Part shown: positions 52,782-60,642 of the stretch, piece after piece
Numbering within the stretch: the first letter of the stretch is position 1
How the letters are laid out: every line of letters starts with the position of its first letter
NCBI RefSeq assembly: GCF_027923225.1
Contig: NZ_BSDI01000037.1
Location: 1-64,000, forward strand
Direction of reading: 5' to 3'
Origin: Phytohabitans aurantiacus
Lineage (GTDB): Bacteria > Actinomycetota > Actinomycetes > Mycobacteriales > Micromonosporaceae
Length of the DNA: 64,000 nucleotides
Notes under the pieces: model-generated
Database searches by the model: none
Seen by the model: only the letters and a program-made list of their open reading frames with translations
What the model was told of the DNA's origin: nothing
Made by a program: the position numbers and the translations under genes

Positions 52782-53258
52782 CTAGGGCCACGTGGAAGGT
52801 CGCATACCGGTGTCGTATGCGGCCTTCTGCCCGTCGCCGCCGGCGCTCTGGCCTGCCTGGTCGAACCCGGCCCGCGCACGCATGAGCTCGTCGAGATGGC
52901 AACGGGCCCAGCCACGCGCGTGCTCGATCACGTCGAGCAAGGAGCGACCGAGCGACGTCAGCTCGTACTCCACGCCGCCGTCATCGCCCTCGGCCAGACA
53001 GCGCCGCACCAGGCCGTCCCGCCCCATGGCGGCCAGGGTCTCGGCGAGCACCTTCGCGCTGATCGGCCGCAGATGGCGGCGCAGGACGCCGAACCGCCGC
53101 GGGCCACCCTCCAGGCACAGCACCACCATCGCGGTCCACTTGCCGCCGATCTGGATCGGGAACGCACTCGTCGGGCAGATCGGATCGAAGGAAGGCAACG
53201 GAGAACTGGTCCCGATCACAGACTCAGCGTACGTGGTTACGTTGCGGTGACCACCCAT
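52782..53258 (-). CDS. HxlR-family winged-helix regulator
   Basis: 158 aa. HxlR signature IQIGGKWTAMVVLCLEGGPRRFGVLRRHLRPIS is recognisable in parts (GGKWTAMVVLCLEGG, then ISAKVLAETLAAMGRDGLVR as recognition helix, VEYELTSLGRSLLDVI as the wing end). The usual CxxC sensor Cys is absent at the expected N-terminal place, though a Cys is present nearby (ICPTSAF). It overlaps no gene but its stop abuts the secreted-protein stop, and it is divergent from an NmrA-like gene, which it probably controls. Confidence 0.85.
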   Translation of the reverse strand: MGGHRNVTTYAESVIGTSSPLPSFDPICPTSAFPIQIGGKWTAMVVLCLEGGPRRFGVLRRHLRPISAKVLAETLAAMGRDGLVRRCLAEGDDGGVEYELTSLGRSLLDVIEHARGWARCHLDELMRARAGFDQAGQSAGGDGQKAAYDTGMRPSTWP

Positions 53259-53279
53259 GCGGCGGCTACGGTCCCGGAC

Positions 53280-53978
53280 ATGTCCATCGCATCATCCGAC
53301 CTTCCGCGGCGGGTCGCCGTCTTCGGCGCCGCCGGCCGCACCGGGCGCGCGGTCACCGCCACGCTGCTCCAGCAGAACCTTCACGTCGACGCCGTGCTCC
53401 GCGAACCGAGCCGGCATGACCCACCGCACCACCCGAATCTGCGCGTGATCCGGGGAGACGCCCAGCGGCCCGAGGAGCTGGCGGCGGACCTCCGTGCCGT
53501 CGACGCGATCGTGCTCTCCGTCACGCCGTTCACCGCGCCGCCCTCCTCGTTCGACGGCTTCGACCTCGACTACTACGCGAAGATCGTCGCTGGCGTCGAC
53601 GCCAACTGGCACGGTCCCCGCCGACGCCTCGTCGCGGTCGGTCTGACGGCCACGCTGCGGCTCGACTCCGGCAAAACGGTCATGGACGACCCGGCTCTGT
53701 TTCCGCCAGAGCTAATGCCATTCGCCGAAGCGCACGCCAGACAACTGTCCGCGCTCGCCGGCACGAGCCTCGACTGGACGATCCTGGCCCCGCCGGCTGG
53801 ATTCGGGGCACGGCAGGAGCCGGAGGTCGGGCAGGGCTACCGGCTGGTCACCGAACCCCTCACCCGCCAGCAGGCGACGGCCCAGCTCACCCACGCTCAG
53901 TACGCCCAAGCCGTCGCCGCCGAACTGGTCCACCCGACCGTCCACGCGGCCCGCGCCGCGGTCATTCCCAGCGAGTAA
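53280..53978 (+). CDS. NAD(P)-binding protein, NmrA/atypical SDR
   Basis: 232 aa from ATG at 53280. Rossmann start VAVFGAAGRTGRAVTATLLQ (GxxGxxG), VDAIVLSVTPFT and GTSLDWTILAPPAGFG. This is the NmrA-like/atypical SDR5 group (NAD(P)H-binding, often redox sensors or quinone oxidoreductases). Divergent from an HxlR regulator, a frequent pairing in which the enzyme is induced by quinones or aldehydes. The SDR Tyr-Lys pair is absent, as usual for the atypical group. Confidence 0.87.
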   Translation: MSIASSDLPRRVAVFGAAGRTGRAVTATLLQQNLHVDAVLREPSRHDPPHHPNLRVIRGDAQRPEELAADLRAVDAIVLSVTPFTAPPSSFDGFDLDYYAKIVAGVDANWHGPRRRLVAVGLTATLRLDSGKTVMDDPALFPPELMPFAEAHARQLSALAGTSLDWTILAPPAGFGARQEPEVGQGYRLVTEPLTRQQATAQLTHAQYAQAVAAELVHPTVHAARAAVIPSE

Positions 53979-53990
53979 CGGCGCCACCGG

Positions 53991-56120
53991 TCAGATCAGG
54001 TCGATGTAGTCGAGGTCTGCCGTGCCGGTGCCGCCGGCGTAGCGGGGAGCGCCTTTGGCCAGGCGGATGTGGTTGAAGCCGGCCCGCAGCGTCACCGTCG
54101 TGGTGACGGACCCGAACTGGCCGGCGCCGGTCGCCGGGTAGCTGACGGTGCCGAAGGCGCCGCCGTTGACCGACAGGCCCTGCGTCGCCGTGCCGCCGCC
54201 GGCGTTCGCGTATCGCACGGTCATCGTGTACGACCGCGCCGCCGGTACCTCGACGACGAAGTCCACATAGCTGTCGCTGCGCGGGTCGCAGCAGTTGGCG
54301 ATGCGGCCGACGTAGCCGCCGTTGGACGCCGCGGAGTTGGACAGGGTGGCGGCGCGGAAGACCGATCCGTTCTCGGCCTCGTACCGCTGCTGGTAGCTGG
54401 GCACGCCGCTGGTCGGCTGGACGACCACGTGGTACGCGCTGCCAGCGGCCATGTTCGGGATGACGACCACCAGTTCGCCGTTCACGATCTGGTAGGTGCC
54501 CGTCGAAACGGTCGTGGGGGCGGTGACGGCGGTGAAGCGGCCGTTGGCCGGAGTGGACTCCACAGTGACCCGTGCGGTCGCTCCCAGCGCGCCGAGCCCG
54601 GTCAGGCGCACGCTGTTGGTGCCGGACTCGTCGCCGAGCGCCACGTGCACGATCCGGCGGGTGCTGTCGTACGCGGCGAACCCGTCGAGGCCGCTCTGGC
54701 TGGGCGGTGTGGTGGCGACCATGTTGCCGGCCATCTCGCCGTACCACTTGTAGAGCCACCACGTGCCGGTCGGCTGGTTGTTGTTGACGACGAGCCCGTT
54801 GACCGTGCCGTACTCGTACCAGAAGGCGCGCTGCGCGTCGGCGACACCGGCCCGTTCGAGCTTGGCGATGTAGTTGGCGACCCGGCCGGGCACGTCGACC
54901 TCGTCGGTCCACGCGTATTCGTTGATGGAGATGGGGCGGGGGCTTATGCCCAGTGACGCCTCCATCTGCCGGTAGGCGGCCACGTTGGCGGCGATGCTGG
55001 CGGAGGTGCGGTTGAGCTCGTGCCAGACGACCACGTCGGGCAGCGCGTTGTTGGCCTGGGCGTGGGTGAGGAACGACCGCATGTACGACGGCTGCCAGCC
55101 CGCGGTGCCGGGCCCGACGATCGGCGTCACGGTGTCGCGGGCGCGGATCTGCCGGTACGTGCGCACCCAGCCGTCGTTGAAGGGGCCGGCGGCGCTGGTG
55201 TTCCAGGTCCAGTCGGGCTCGTTCCAGATCTCCCAGCCGGCGACGTTGCTGACCCCGGTCGCGTTCAGCCGGGCGGTCACCATCGTGTCCACCTTGGACA
55301 GCCAGTCGGACCAGCTGACCCACTGGTACGGGAAGTTCGGGTAGATGTCGGGCATCCGGATGTACTGCCCGGCGCCGACCCGGTCGGCCTGCGGGGCGAT
55401 CAGCAGCGAGTCACCGCCCGGCGGCTGCCCGTTGGGGCGCTGCCCCACACCGGGTGCCGGCTGGACCAGCTTGTTCAGGCGCAGCGGCAGCAGCGTCGAG
55501 TCCGCCGGGCGGCTGTTTTCGGCCAGGGCGTAGAGCCCGCCGGCGGCGGCGTGGGTGACCGGCCGGAACGGTGATCCGACCGCGACCGAGAGAACCCTGC
55601 CGACGGGCTGTTGCGGCGGGGTACCGGTCGCGGTCGGCACCACGGTTGGGCTGACCGTGGGGCTCACCGTGGGACTCGGGCTGGCGCTCGTCGGGCCCGC
55701 GGTCGGTGTGGTCGGGCTGCCGGTGCACACCGTGCCGTTCATCGCGAACGACGCGGGCGGCGTGTTCGCACCGCCGCTCCACGAGCCGTTGAAGCCGACG
55801 CCGACGGTGCCGTTCGTGGCCAGCGAGCCGTTCCAGCTCGCGTTGGCCACGGTCACCTCGGCGCCGGACTGGGTGAAGGTGCCGTTCCAGCCCTGGGTGA
55901 CGGTCTGCCCGGCCGGGAACGTCCAGGTGAGCCGCCAGCTGGTGACCGGGTCGCCGAGGTTGGTCAGGCTGACGCTGGCGCCGAACCCGCCGGGCCACTG
56001 GTTGGTCACCGCGTACGTCGCCCGGCAGCCGGCGGCGGCCTGGGCCTGCCCGATGACGAGGACGGGTAGGGAGACGGTGACCGCGGCGGTCACCGCAAAG
56101 GCAATCAAGCGCCGGCGCAT
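53991..56120 (-). CDS. Secreted CBM2-glycosidase with C-terminal CBM35-like module
   Basis: 709 aa from ATG at 56120. Signal peptide, CBM2 (about 30-130: QWPGGFGASVSLTNLGDPVT, WNGSLATNGTVGVGFNGSWS), Pro/Thr linker, a catalytic clan-GH-A-like barrel (about 175-560) and a CBM6/CBM35-like module (about 575-709: YEAENGSVFRAATLSNSAAS). The acid/base Glu is in GWEIWNEPDW and the probable nucleophile in ISINEYAW. It resembles GH39-like or GH5-like beta-glycosidases; exact activity not known. The operator GGCAACCGGTTTCC at 56167 also occurs before GH127, so both are likely under the LacI regulator encoded next to GH127. Confidence 0.85.
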   Translation of the reverse strand: MRRRLIAFAVTAAVTVSLPVLVIGQAQAAAGCRATYAVTNQWPGGFGASVSLTNLGDPVTSWRLTWTFPAGQTVTQGWNGTFTQSGAEVTVANASWNGSLATNGTVGVGFNGSWSGGANTPPASFAMNGTVCTGSPTTPTAGPTSASPSPTVSPTVSPTVVPTATGTPPQQPVGRVLSVAVGSPFRPVTHAAAGGLYALAENSRPADSTLLPLRLNKLVQPAPGVGQRPNGQPPGGDSLLIAPQADRVGAGQYIRMPDIYPNFPYQWVSWSDWLSKVDTMVTARLNATGVSNVAGWEIWNEPDWTWNTSAAGPFNDGWVRTYRQIRARDTVTPIVGPGTAGWQPSYMRSFLTHAQANNALPDVVVWHELNRTSASIAANVAAYRQMEASLGISPRPISINEYAWTDEVDVPGRVANYIAKLERAGVADAQRAFWYEYGTVNGLVVNNNQPTGTWWLYKWYGEMAGNMVATTPPSQSGLDGFAAYDSTRRIVHVALGDESGTNSVRLTGLGALGATARVTVESTPANGRFTAVTAPTTVSTGTYQIVNGELVVVIPNMAAGSAYHVVVQPTSGVPSYQQRYEAENGSVFRAATLSNSAASNGGYVGRIANCCDPRSDSYVDFVVEVPAARSYTMTVRYANAGGGTATQGLSVNGGAFGTVSYPATGAGQFGSVTTTVTLRAGFNHIRLAKGAPRYAGGTGTADLDYIDLI

Positions 56121-56166
56121 TTCCTGCCCGTCCTTCCAGCTCTGAATGGTCGCGCGAGGCAATTTC

Positions 56167-56180
56167 GGCAACCGGTTTCC
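56167..56180 (-). promoter_or_regulatory. LacI-type operator before the CBM2-glycosidase
   Basis: GGCAACCGGTTTCC, palindromic around CCGG with one mismatched pair; 47 nt upstream of the start. It differs at one base from the site at 58132. Confidence 0.7.
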
Positions 56181-56233
56181 GAGTTGCCAGGGTAATGCTC
56201 CCATATATCGACGTCAATGCGCAGCGGCGCTTC

Positions 56234-58111
56234 CTACGTCGGTATCCACACCCGCATGGCGCCGTCCGCGCGGTTGCCCCACAGGTGGTACGGGATCGCG
56301 GTCACGCCGATCCGCCGGCCGGGCGGGCCCGCGTGCGGCTCGGCGTACAGGGCCGGCGACGGCGGCGGCCGCAGGTACGCCTCGGCGGTGACCGCGAGCG
56401 CGCCGTGTGGCAGGTCCGGCGCGGGCGCCAGCCCCAGCCCGGCGGACGGGTCGAGTCGCACGTCGGCCAGGGCGGCGCCGCCGGGCAGGTCGGCCTGCTC
56501 CAGGCAGTACACCAGCGGCCCGCGTGCCAGCGCGACGCACCCGCGGACCGCGTCGACGTACGGGTGCGCGGCCACCAGTCGCGGCGGCATGTCGAGGTCG
56601 AGCTCGACCGTGCTGCTGGCCGGCCAGTCGCGGGAGAGTCGAAGGTATCCGTCTCGCACCGGCGCCGTGACCGGCTCACCGTCCACAGTGGCCGTGAACG
56701 CCACGCACCAGTGCGGGACGCGCAGCGCCAGGGTCCACGCCCGCCCCGCGTCCGAGCTCACCGTCATCCGGATCCGTCCGTGCCACGGATAGCCGGTCGA
56801 CACGTCCACGTCGGCGAGGGCGGTGCGCACCGCGCCGGTGGCGTACAGGTGCAGTTGCACGCCGCCGTCGTCGGCCGTCGCGACGTAGGAATCCAGGGAC
56901 GCCATGAGGCGGGCCAGGTTCGGCGGGCAGCACGCGCAGGAGTACCAGGGTTGGCGGCGCGCGGGCGCGTGGTCGTTGGCGGAGTCGTGGTCGGCGCGGC
57001 GCTGCAACGGGTTGGCGTAGAAGAAGTGCCGGCCGTCGACCGCGATCGCGGCCGGGATCGCGTTGTAGAGAGCGGTCTCCATCGTGTCGGCGTACCGGCC
57101 CTGCCCGGTGGCCAGCAGCATCCGCCAGTTGAACTGGAAGCTGGCGATCGCCGCGCAGGTCTCCGCGTACGCGCGGTCGGGCGGCAGCTCGTACGGGTCG
57201 CCGAACGCCTCGTCGCGGTGCCGGGAGCCCTGCCCGCCGGTGACGTACGTCTTCGTGCCGTACGCGTCGTCCCACATCCGCTCGGCCGCGGCCATCAGCG
57301 TCGTGTCACCGGTCTCGGCCGCCACGTCGACCACACCGGCCAGCAGGTAGAGCTGCCGCACGGCGTGCCCGGTGACGCCGGGCGCCTCCCGCACCGGCAG
57401 GTGGTCCTGCAGGTACGCCGGCCCGAACCGGCCCTGTCCAGCGAGGCCGCGCCCGCGCAGGTCGACGAAGCGCCGCGCGGTGTCCAGATACGGGCGGTGG
57501 CCGCTCAGCCGGTACAGCTCGACGAGCGCCGTCTCTATCTGCGGGTGGCCGCACACCACGTCGACGCCGCCGGGGCCGAACCGCGCCACGATCAGGTCGG
57601 CGAAGGCGCGCGCCACGCTCAGCAGCCGCTCCCCCACGCCGACCCGGGCGGCGGCGACGGCGGCCTGGATGAGGTGCCCGGCGCAGTACAGCTCGTGGCT
57701 CCACTCCAGCTCGCGAAAGCGCAGCTCGGGCCGCACGGTGGTGAAGTAGGTGTCGAGGTACCCGTCGTCGTGCTGCGCCTTGGCGAGCATCTCGGCGGTG
57801 CCGTCGACGAACTCCCGCAGTCGTGGGTCGGCGCCCGGACGCGCCAGCTCCCAGGCGGCGGCTTCGAGCGTCTTGTAGATGTCGGAGTCGGCGAACCACA
57901 TCGGCGTGTACTCCCGGTCGCCGAGCCCGAGCGCCCGGCGCAGGTTGTCGAGCGCGCCGGCCTCGTCGAGCTGCGCGACGCAGTGCGGCAGGGTCGCCGT
58001 CGCGTTGCGCCGCTGCCAGGCGCCGAGCAGCCCGCCGGGGTCGAGGCGCACACTGTCCACTGTGAGTGGTCGCAGGGCGCCCGTGGACGGGCTGACCGGG
58101 CCCAGCCGCAT
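56234..58111 (-). CDS. Glycoside hydrolase family 127, beta-L-arabinofuranosidase-like
   Basis: 625 aa; GGGGAG lies 5 nt before ATG 58111. An alpha/alpha-barrel with the GH127 zinc-cysteine site: the nucleophile Cys is in the cluster WYSCACCPPN, with Glu ligands in the barrel. Helical landmarks include WFADSDIYKTLEAAAWEL, DDGYLDTYF, HELYCAGHLIQAAVA. Family members release L-arabinofuranose from beta-linked oligosaccharides (arabinan, extensin-type glycans). No signal peptide: cytoplasmic, after uptake of oligosaccharides. Divergent from its LacI regulator. Confidence 0.93.
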   Translation of the reverse strand: MRLGPVSPSTGALRPLTVDSVRLDPGGLLGAWQRRNATATLPHCVAQLDEAGALDNLRRALGLGDREYTPMWFADSDIYKTLEAAAWELARPGADPRLREFVDGTAEMLAKAQHDDGYLDTYFTTVRPELRFRELEWSHELYCAGHLIQAAVAAARVGVGERLLSVARAFADLIVARFGPGGVDVVCGHPQIETALVELYRLSGHRPYLDTARRFVDLRGRGLAGQGRFGPAYLQDHLPVREAPGVTGHAVRQLYLLAGVVDVAAETGDTTLMAAAERMWDDAYGTKTYVTGGQGSRHRDEAFGDPYELPPDRAYAETCAAIASFQFNWRMLLATGQGRYADTMETALYNAIPAAIAVDGRHFFYANPLQRRADHDSANDHAPARRQPWYSCACCPPNLARLMASLDSYVATADDGGVQLHLYATGAVRTALADVDVSTGYPWHGRIRMTVSSDAGRAWTLALRVPHWCVAFTATVDGEPVTAPVRDGYLRLSRDWPASSTVELDLDMPPRLVAAHPYVDAVRGCVALARGPLVYCLEQADLPGGAALADVRLDPSAGLGLAPAPDLPHGALAVTAEAYLRPPPSPALYAEPHAGPPGRRIGVTAIPYHLWGNRADGAMRVWIPT

Positions 58112-58131
58112 GAATCTCCCCAGGAAACTTA

Positions 58132-58145
58132 GGCAATCGGTTTCC
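58132..58145 (-). promoter_or_regulatory. LacI-type operator between GH127 and lacI
   Basis: GGCAATCGGTTTCC, 20 nt upstream of the GH127 start and 80 nt before the LacI start. A second half GGAAAC sits at 58122. Shared with the site at 56167. Confidence 0.75.
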
Positions 58146-58225
58146 AGCAGGCTAGACAGGAGTATTGTGGGGCGTCAATAGTGAAGTTTCCCTATACGTC
58201 ACGCAGTCATGAGAAAGCAGGCAAC

Positions 58226-59257
58226 GTGGCCAAGCCGGGTCGCCCCTCGACCATCAGCGACGTCGCCGCGCTCGCGTCGGTCTCCGTGGGCACGGCGTCC
58301 AAGGCGCTCAACGGCAGCGGCTCCCTGCGCCCGGAGACCCGCCAGCGCGTCATGGACGCGGCGGCGCGGCTCGGCTTCCGGCCCAACGCCGCCGCACGCG
58401 CGCTCAACGAGGGCCGCACCTACACCGTCGGCATGATCACCACCGACAGCATCGGGCGGTTCAGCATCCCGATCCTCATAGGAGCCGAAGACGCCCTCGG
58501 CGCCGGCCGGATGTCCGTGTTCCTGTGCGACGCCCGCGACGACCCGATCCGCGAGGAGTACTACCTGCGGACGCTGCTCGGGCGGCGCGTCGACGGGATC
58601 ATCGTGACCGGCCGCCGCAGCCAGGCCCGGCCACCGATCGCCGCCGACCAGCCAGTCCCGGTCGTGTACGCGTTCATCAGCTCCGCCGACGAGCGGGACT
58701 GCTCGGTCGTGCCCGACGAGGTCGGCGGCGCGGCCAAGGCCGTCGAGCACCTGCTCGCGGTCGGCCGGCGCCGCATCGCGCACGTGACCGGGCCGGAGCA
58801 CCACCACTCCGCGCAGGTCCGCGCGGCCGCCGCCCGCGCGCGCCTGACCGACGACGGCCTGGACTTCGCGGTGCCGGCGCTGTTCGGCGAGTGGAGCGAG
58901 CAGTGGGGCCGGCAGGCGGTGAGCCTGCTGCTCGCCTCCGGCACCGCGTTCGACGCGGTCTTCTGCGGCAGCGACCAGATCGCCCGCGGTGTCGCCGACG
59001 GCCTGCACGCCGTCGGCATGCGGGTGCCCGACGACGTCGCGCTCGTGGGCTTCGACAACTGGAGCGTCATGGCGCTGGCCTGCCGGCCGCCGCTGACCAG
59101 CGTCGACATGGACCTGGAAGGCATCGGCCGGGTCGCCGCCAACCTCCTGCTCGCCGCCATCAACGGCGAGCCCGCCCCCGGCCGGCACACCCACCCGTGC
59201 CGGCTGGTCGTCCGCGAGTCGACAGCGGCACCCCCGGGCCTCGCGCCCCGCCCATAG
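58226..59257 (+). CDS. LacI-family regulator
   Basis: 343 aa from GTG at 58226 (an in-frame GTG at 58181 would add 15 residues). HTH: TISDVAALASVSVGTASKAL, then hinge NAAARALNEGRTYTVGMI. Periplasmic-binding-like domain with SFAGHDNWS-type signature here VALVGFDNWSVMALACRPPL. It should bind the palindromes at 58132 and 56167, repressing GH127, itself and the CBM2-glycosidase until a sugar (possibly arabinose-derived) is bound. Confidence 0.93.
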   Translation: MAKPGRPSTISDVAALASVSVGTASKALNGSGSLRPETRQRVMDAAARLGFRPNAAARALNEGRTYTVGMITTDSIGRFSIPILIGAEDALGAGRMSVFLCDARDDPIREEYYLRTLLGRRVDGIIVTGRRSQARPPIAADQPVPVVYAFISSADERDCSVVPDEVGGAAKAVEHLLAVGRRRIAHVTGPEHHHSAQVRAAAARARLTDDGLDFAVPALFGEWSEQWGRQAVSLLLASGTAFDAVFCGSDQIARGVADGLHAVGMRVPDDVALVGFDNWSVMALACRPPLTSVDMDLEGIGRVAANLLLAAINGEPAPGRHTHPCRLVVRESTAAPPGLAPRP

Positions 59258-59303
59258 AGGTGCGGCCGCGCTCCGACGCTTCACCCGCCCAGGACAGACA
59301 TGT

Positions 59304-59363
59304 GAGCTACCGCGATGCCCGCCGAGGTCGAGGCCCGTTGCTCCCGCGGCCTCACCCTCCGCG
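59304..59363 (+). repeat. Repeat B, copy 7
   Basis: GAGCTACCGCGATGCCCGCC ... GTTGCTCCCGCGGCCTCACC; forms an inverted pair with copy 8, 35 nt away. Confidence 0.8.
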
Positions 59364-59397
59364 GTGCCAGCCCCAACCCGGGTGGGTCGTGGGGCGC

Positions 59398-59454
59398 CGG
59401 AGGGCGAGGCCGCGGGAGCAACGGCATGGGGCACGGCGGGCATCGCGGTAGCTC
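59398..59454 (-). repeat. Repeat B, copy 8 (inverted)
   Basis: GGAGGGCGAGGCCGCGGGAG ... CATCGCGGTAGCTC. Followed by CTCTTCGCTCCGGAGATC, as after copy 3, and then a long hairpin. Confidence 0.8.
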
Positions 59455-59476
59455 AGAATCTCTTCGCTCCGGAGAT

Positions 59477-59548
59477 CCTGCGCCGATCTTGCACTTGTCA
59501 TGTCCCAAACCGGGCATTCCGCCATGACAACTGCAAGATCGGCGCAGG
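59477..59548. repeat. 26-bp hairpin with 20-nt loop after the repeat B pair
   Basis: Arms 59477-59502 (CCTGCGCCGATCTTGCACTT...) and 59523-59548, one mismatch, loop TCCCAAACCGGGCATTCCGC. Same relative position as the hairpin at 21201 but unrelated sequence. Confidence 0.85.
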
Positions 59549-59601
59549 GTCTGGGTCGACGGCGAACGGGCGGTATGGGGTGAGGGGGACTGGGGGCGGT
59601 G

Positions 59602-59652
59602 GGTGAGGCTGCGGATCGACGGTCTGGCCCGCGACGGACATCGCGGTGGCTC
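59602..59652 (-). repeat. Repeat B, degenerate copy 9
   Basis: GGGTGAGGCTGCGG ... CATCGCGGTGGCTC; both ends recognisable, centre diverged. Confidence 0.5.
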
Positions 59653-59715
59653 AGATCGGGTCTATCGGGCTTATCGGGCGAGATGTAGGGCTGGGCCGCC
59701 TCTCCGGACCGCGTC

Positions 59716-59791
59716 GATCAAGGAGATCCGCATGGATCAAGGGCGAATGCACGCGGTTTCGCGATCAAACCGCGTGCGTTCGCCCTTGATC
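59716..59791 (-). repeat. Repeat A, copy 9
   Basis: 76 nt in reverse orientation (GATCAAGGAGATCCGCATG, GATCAAGGGCGAATGCACG, then CGTTCGCCCTTGATC). A G-rich tract (59795-59856) leads to the crotonase stop. Confidence 0.85.
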
Positions 59792-59856
59792 GGCGTGGCG
59801 GGGCGGGCGGGGCGTGGCGGCGTGGGGTGGGGCGCGGGCGTTGGGGTGGGAGGTTT

Positions 59857-60624
59857 CTAGCGGCCGGTGAAGTGGGCGGGGCGCTTGTCGAGGAAGGCTC
59901 GCATGCCCTCGGCCTGATCCTCCGTCGCGAATAGGGCGTGAAATACGCGCCGTTCGAAGAGCAGGCCCTCTCGCAGGCTCACCTCCTGGGCCCGGTCCAC
60001 CGCCTCGCGGGCCGTCATCGCGGCCGGCTTGCCATATCCGGCGATCTTTTCGGCGGCGGCCAGCGCCTCCGGCAGCAGGCGGTCGGCGGGGAACACCCGG
60101 GCGACCAGGCCGGCTCGCTCCGCCTCGGCCGCGTCGATCAGGCGGCCGGTGAGGATCATGTCCATCGCCTTGGCCTTGCCGACGAGCCTGGTCAGGCGCT
60201 GCGTGCCGCCGATGCCCGGTATGACGCCGAGCGTGATCTCCGGCTGCCCGAACCGGGCGGTGTCGGCGGCGTAGATGATGTCGCACATCATGGCCAGTTC
60301 GCAGCCGCCGCCGAGGGCGTAGCCGGCCACGGCGGCGATCTTCGGGGTACGCAGCGCGGTGAAGCCGTCCCAGCCGGCGAAGAAGTCCTCGGTGAACATC
60401 TCGACGGAGGATTTCGGTGCCATCTCCCGGATGTCGGCGCCGGCGGCGAAGGCGCGTTCGGAGCCGGTGACGACGAAGCAGCCCACCCCCGGGTCGCGGT
60501 CGAGTGGCCGGAGCGCGTCGACCAGCTCGGTCATCAGCTCGGTGTTGAGCGCGTTCAGTACCTCCGGCCGGTGCAGGTGCACGATGACGACCCGGTCACG
60601 CTGTTCGATCTTGATGTTGTCCAT
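59857..60624 (-). CDS. Enoyl-CoA hydratase/isomerase (crotonase family)
   Basis: 255 aa from ATG at 60624, 10 nt after GGAGG. Crotonase landmarks: oxyanion-hole AFAAGADIREM, IAAVAGYALGGGCELAMMCD (first acid Glu), FGQPEITLGVIPGIGGTQRL (second acid Glu). Both catalytic Glu residues are present, so it should hydrate enoyl-CoA thioesters (EchA/PaaF-like). It is the last gene of an operon with a TmpA-like membrane flavoprotein and an adenylation enzyme; in that setting it may act on the activated acid. Confidence 0.92.
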   Translation of the reverse strand: MDNIKIEQRDRVVIVHLHRPEVLNALNTELMTELVDALRPLDRDPGVGCFVVTGSERAFAAGADIREMAPKSSVEMFTEDFFAGWDGFTALRTPKIAAVAGYALGGGCELAMMCDIIYAADTARFGQPEITLGVIPGIGGTQRLTRLVGKAKAMDMILTGRLIDAAEAERAGLVARVFPADRLLPEALAAAEKIAGYGKPAAMTAREAVDRAQEVSLREGLLFERRVFHALFATEDQAEGMRAFLDKRPAHFTGR

Positions 60625-60642
60625 GCGGTTCCCACCCTCCAC

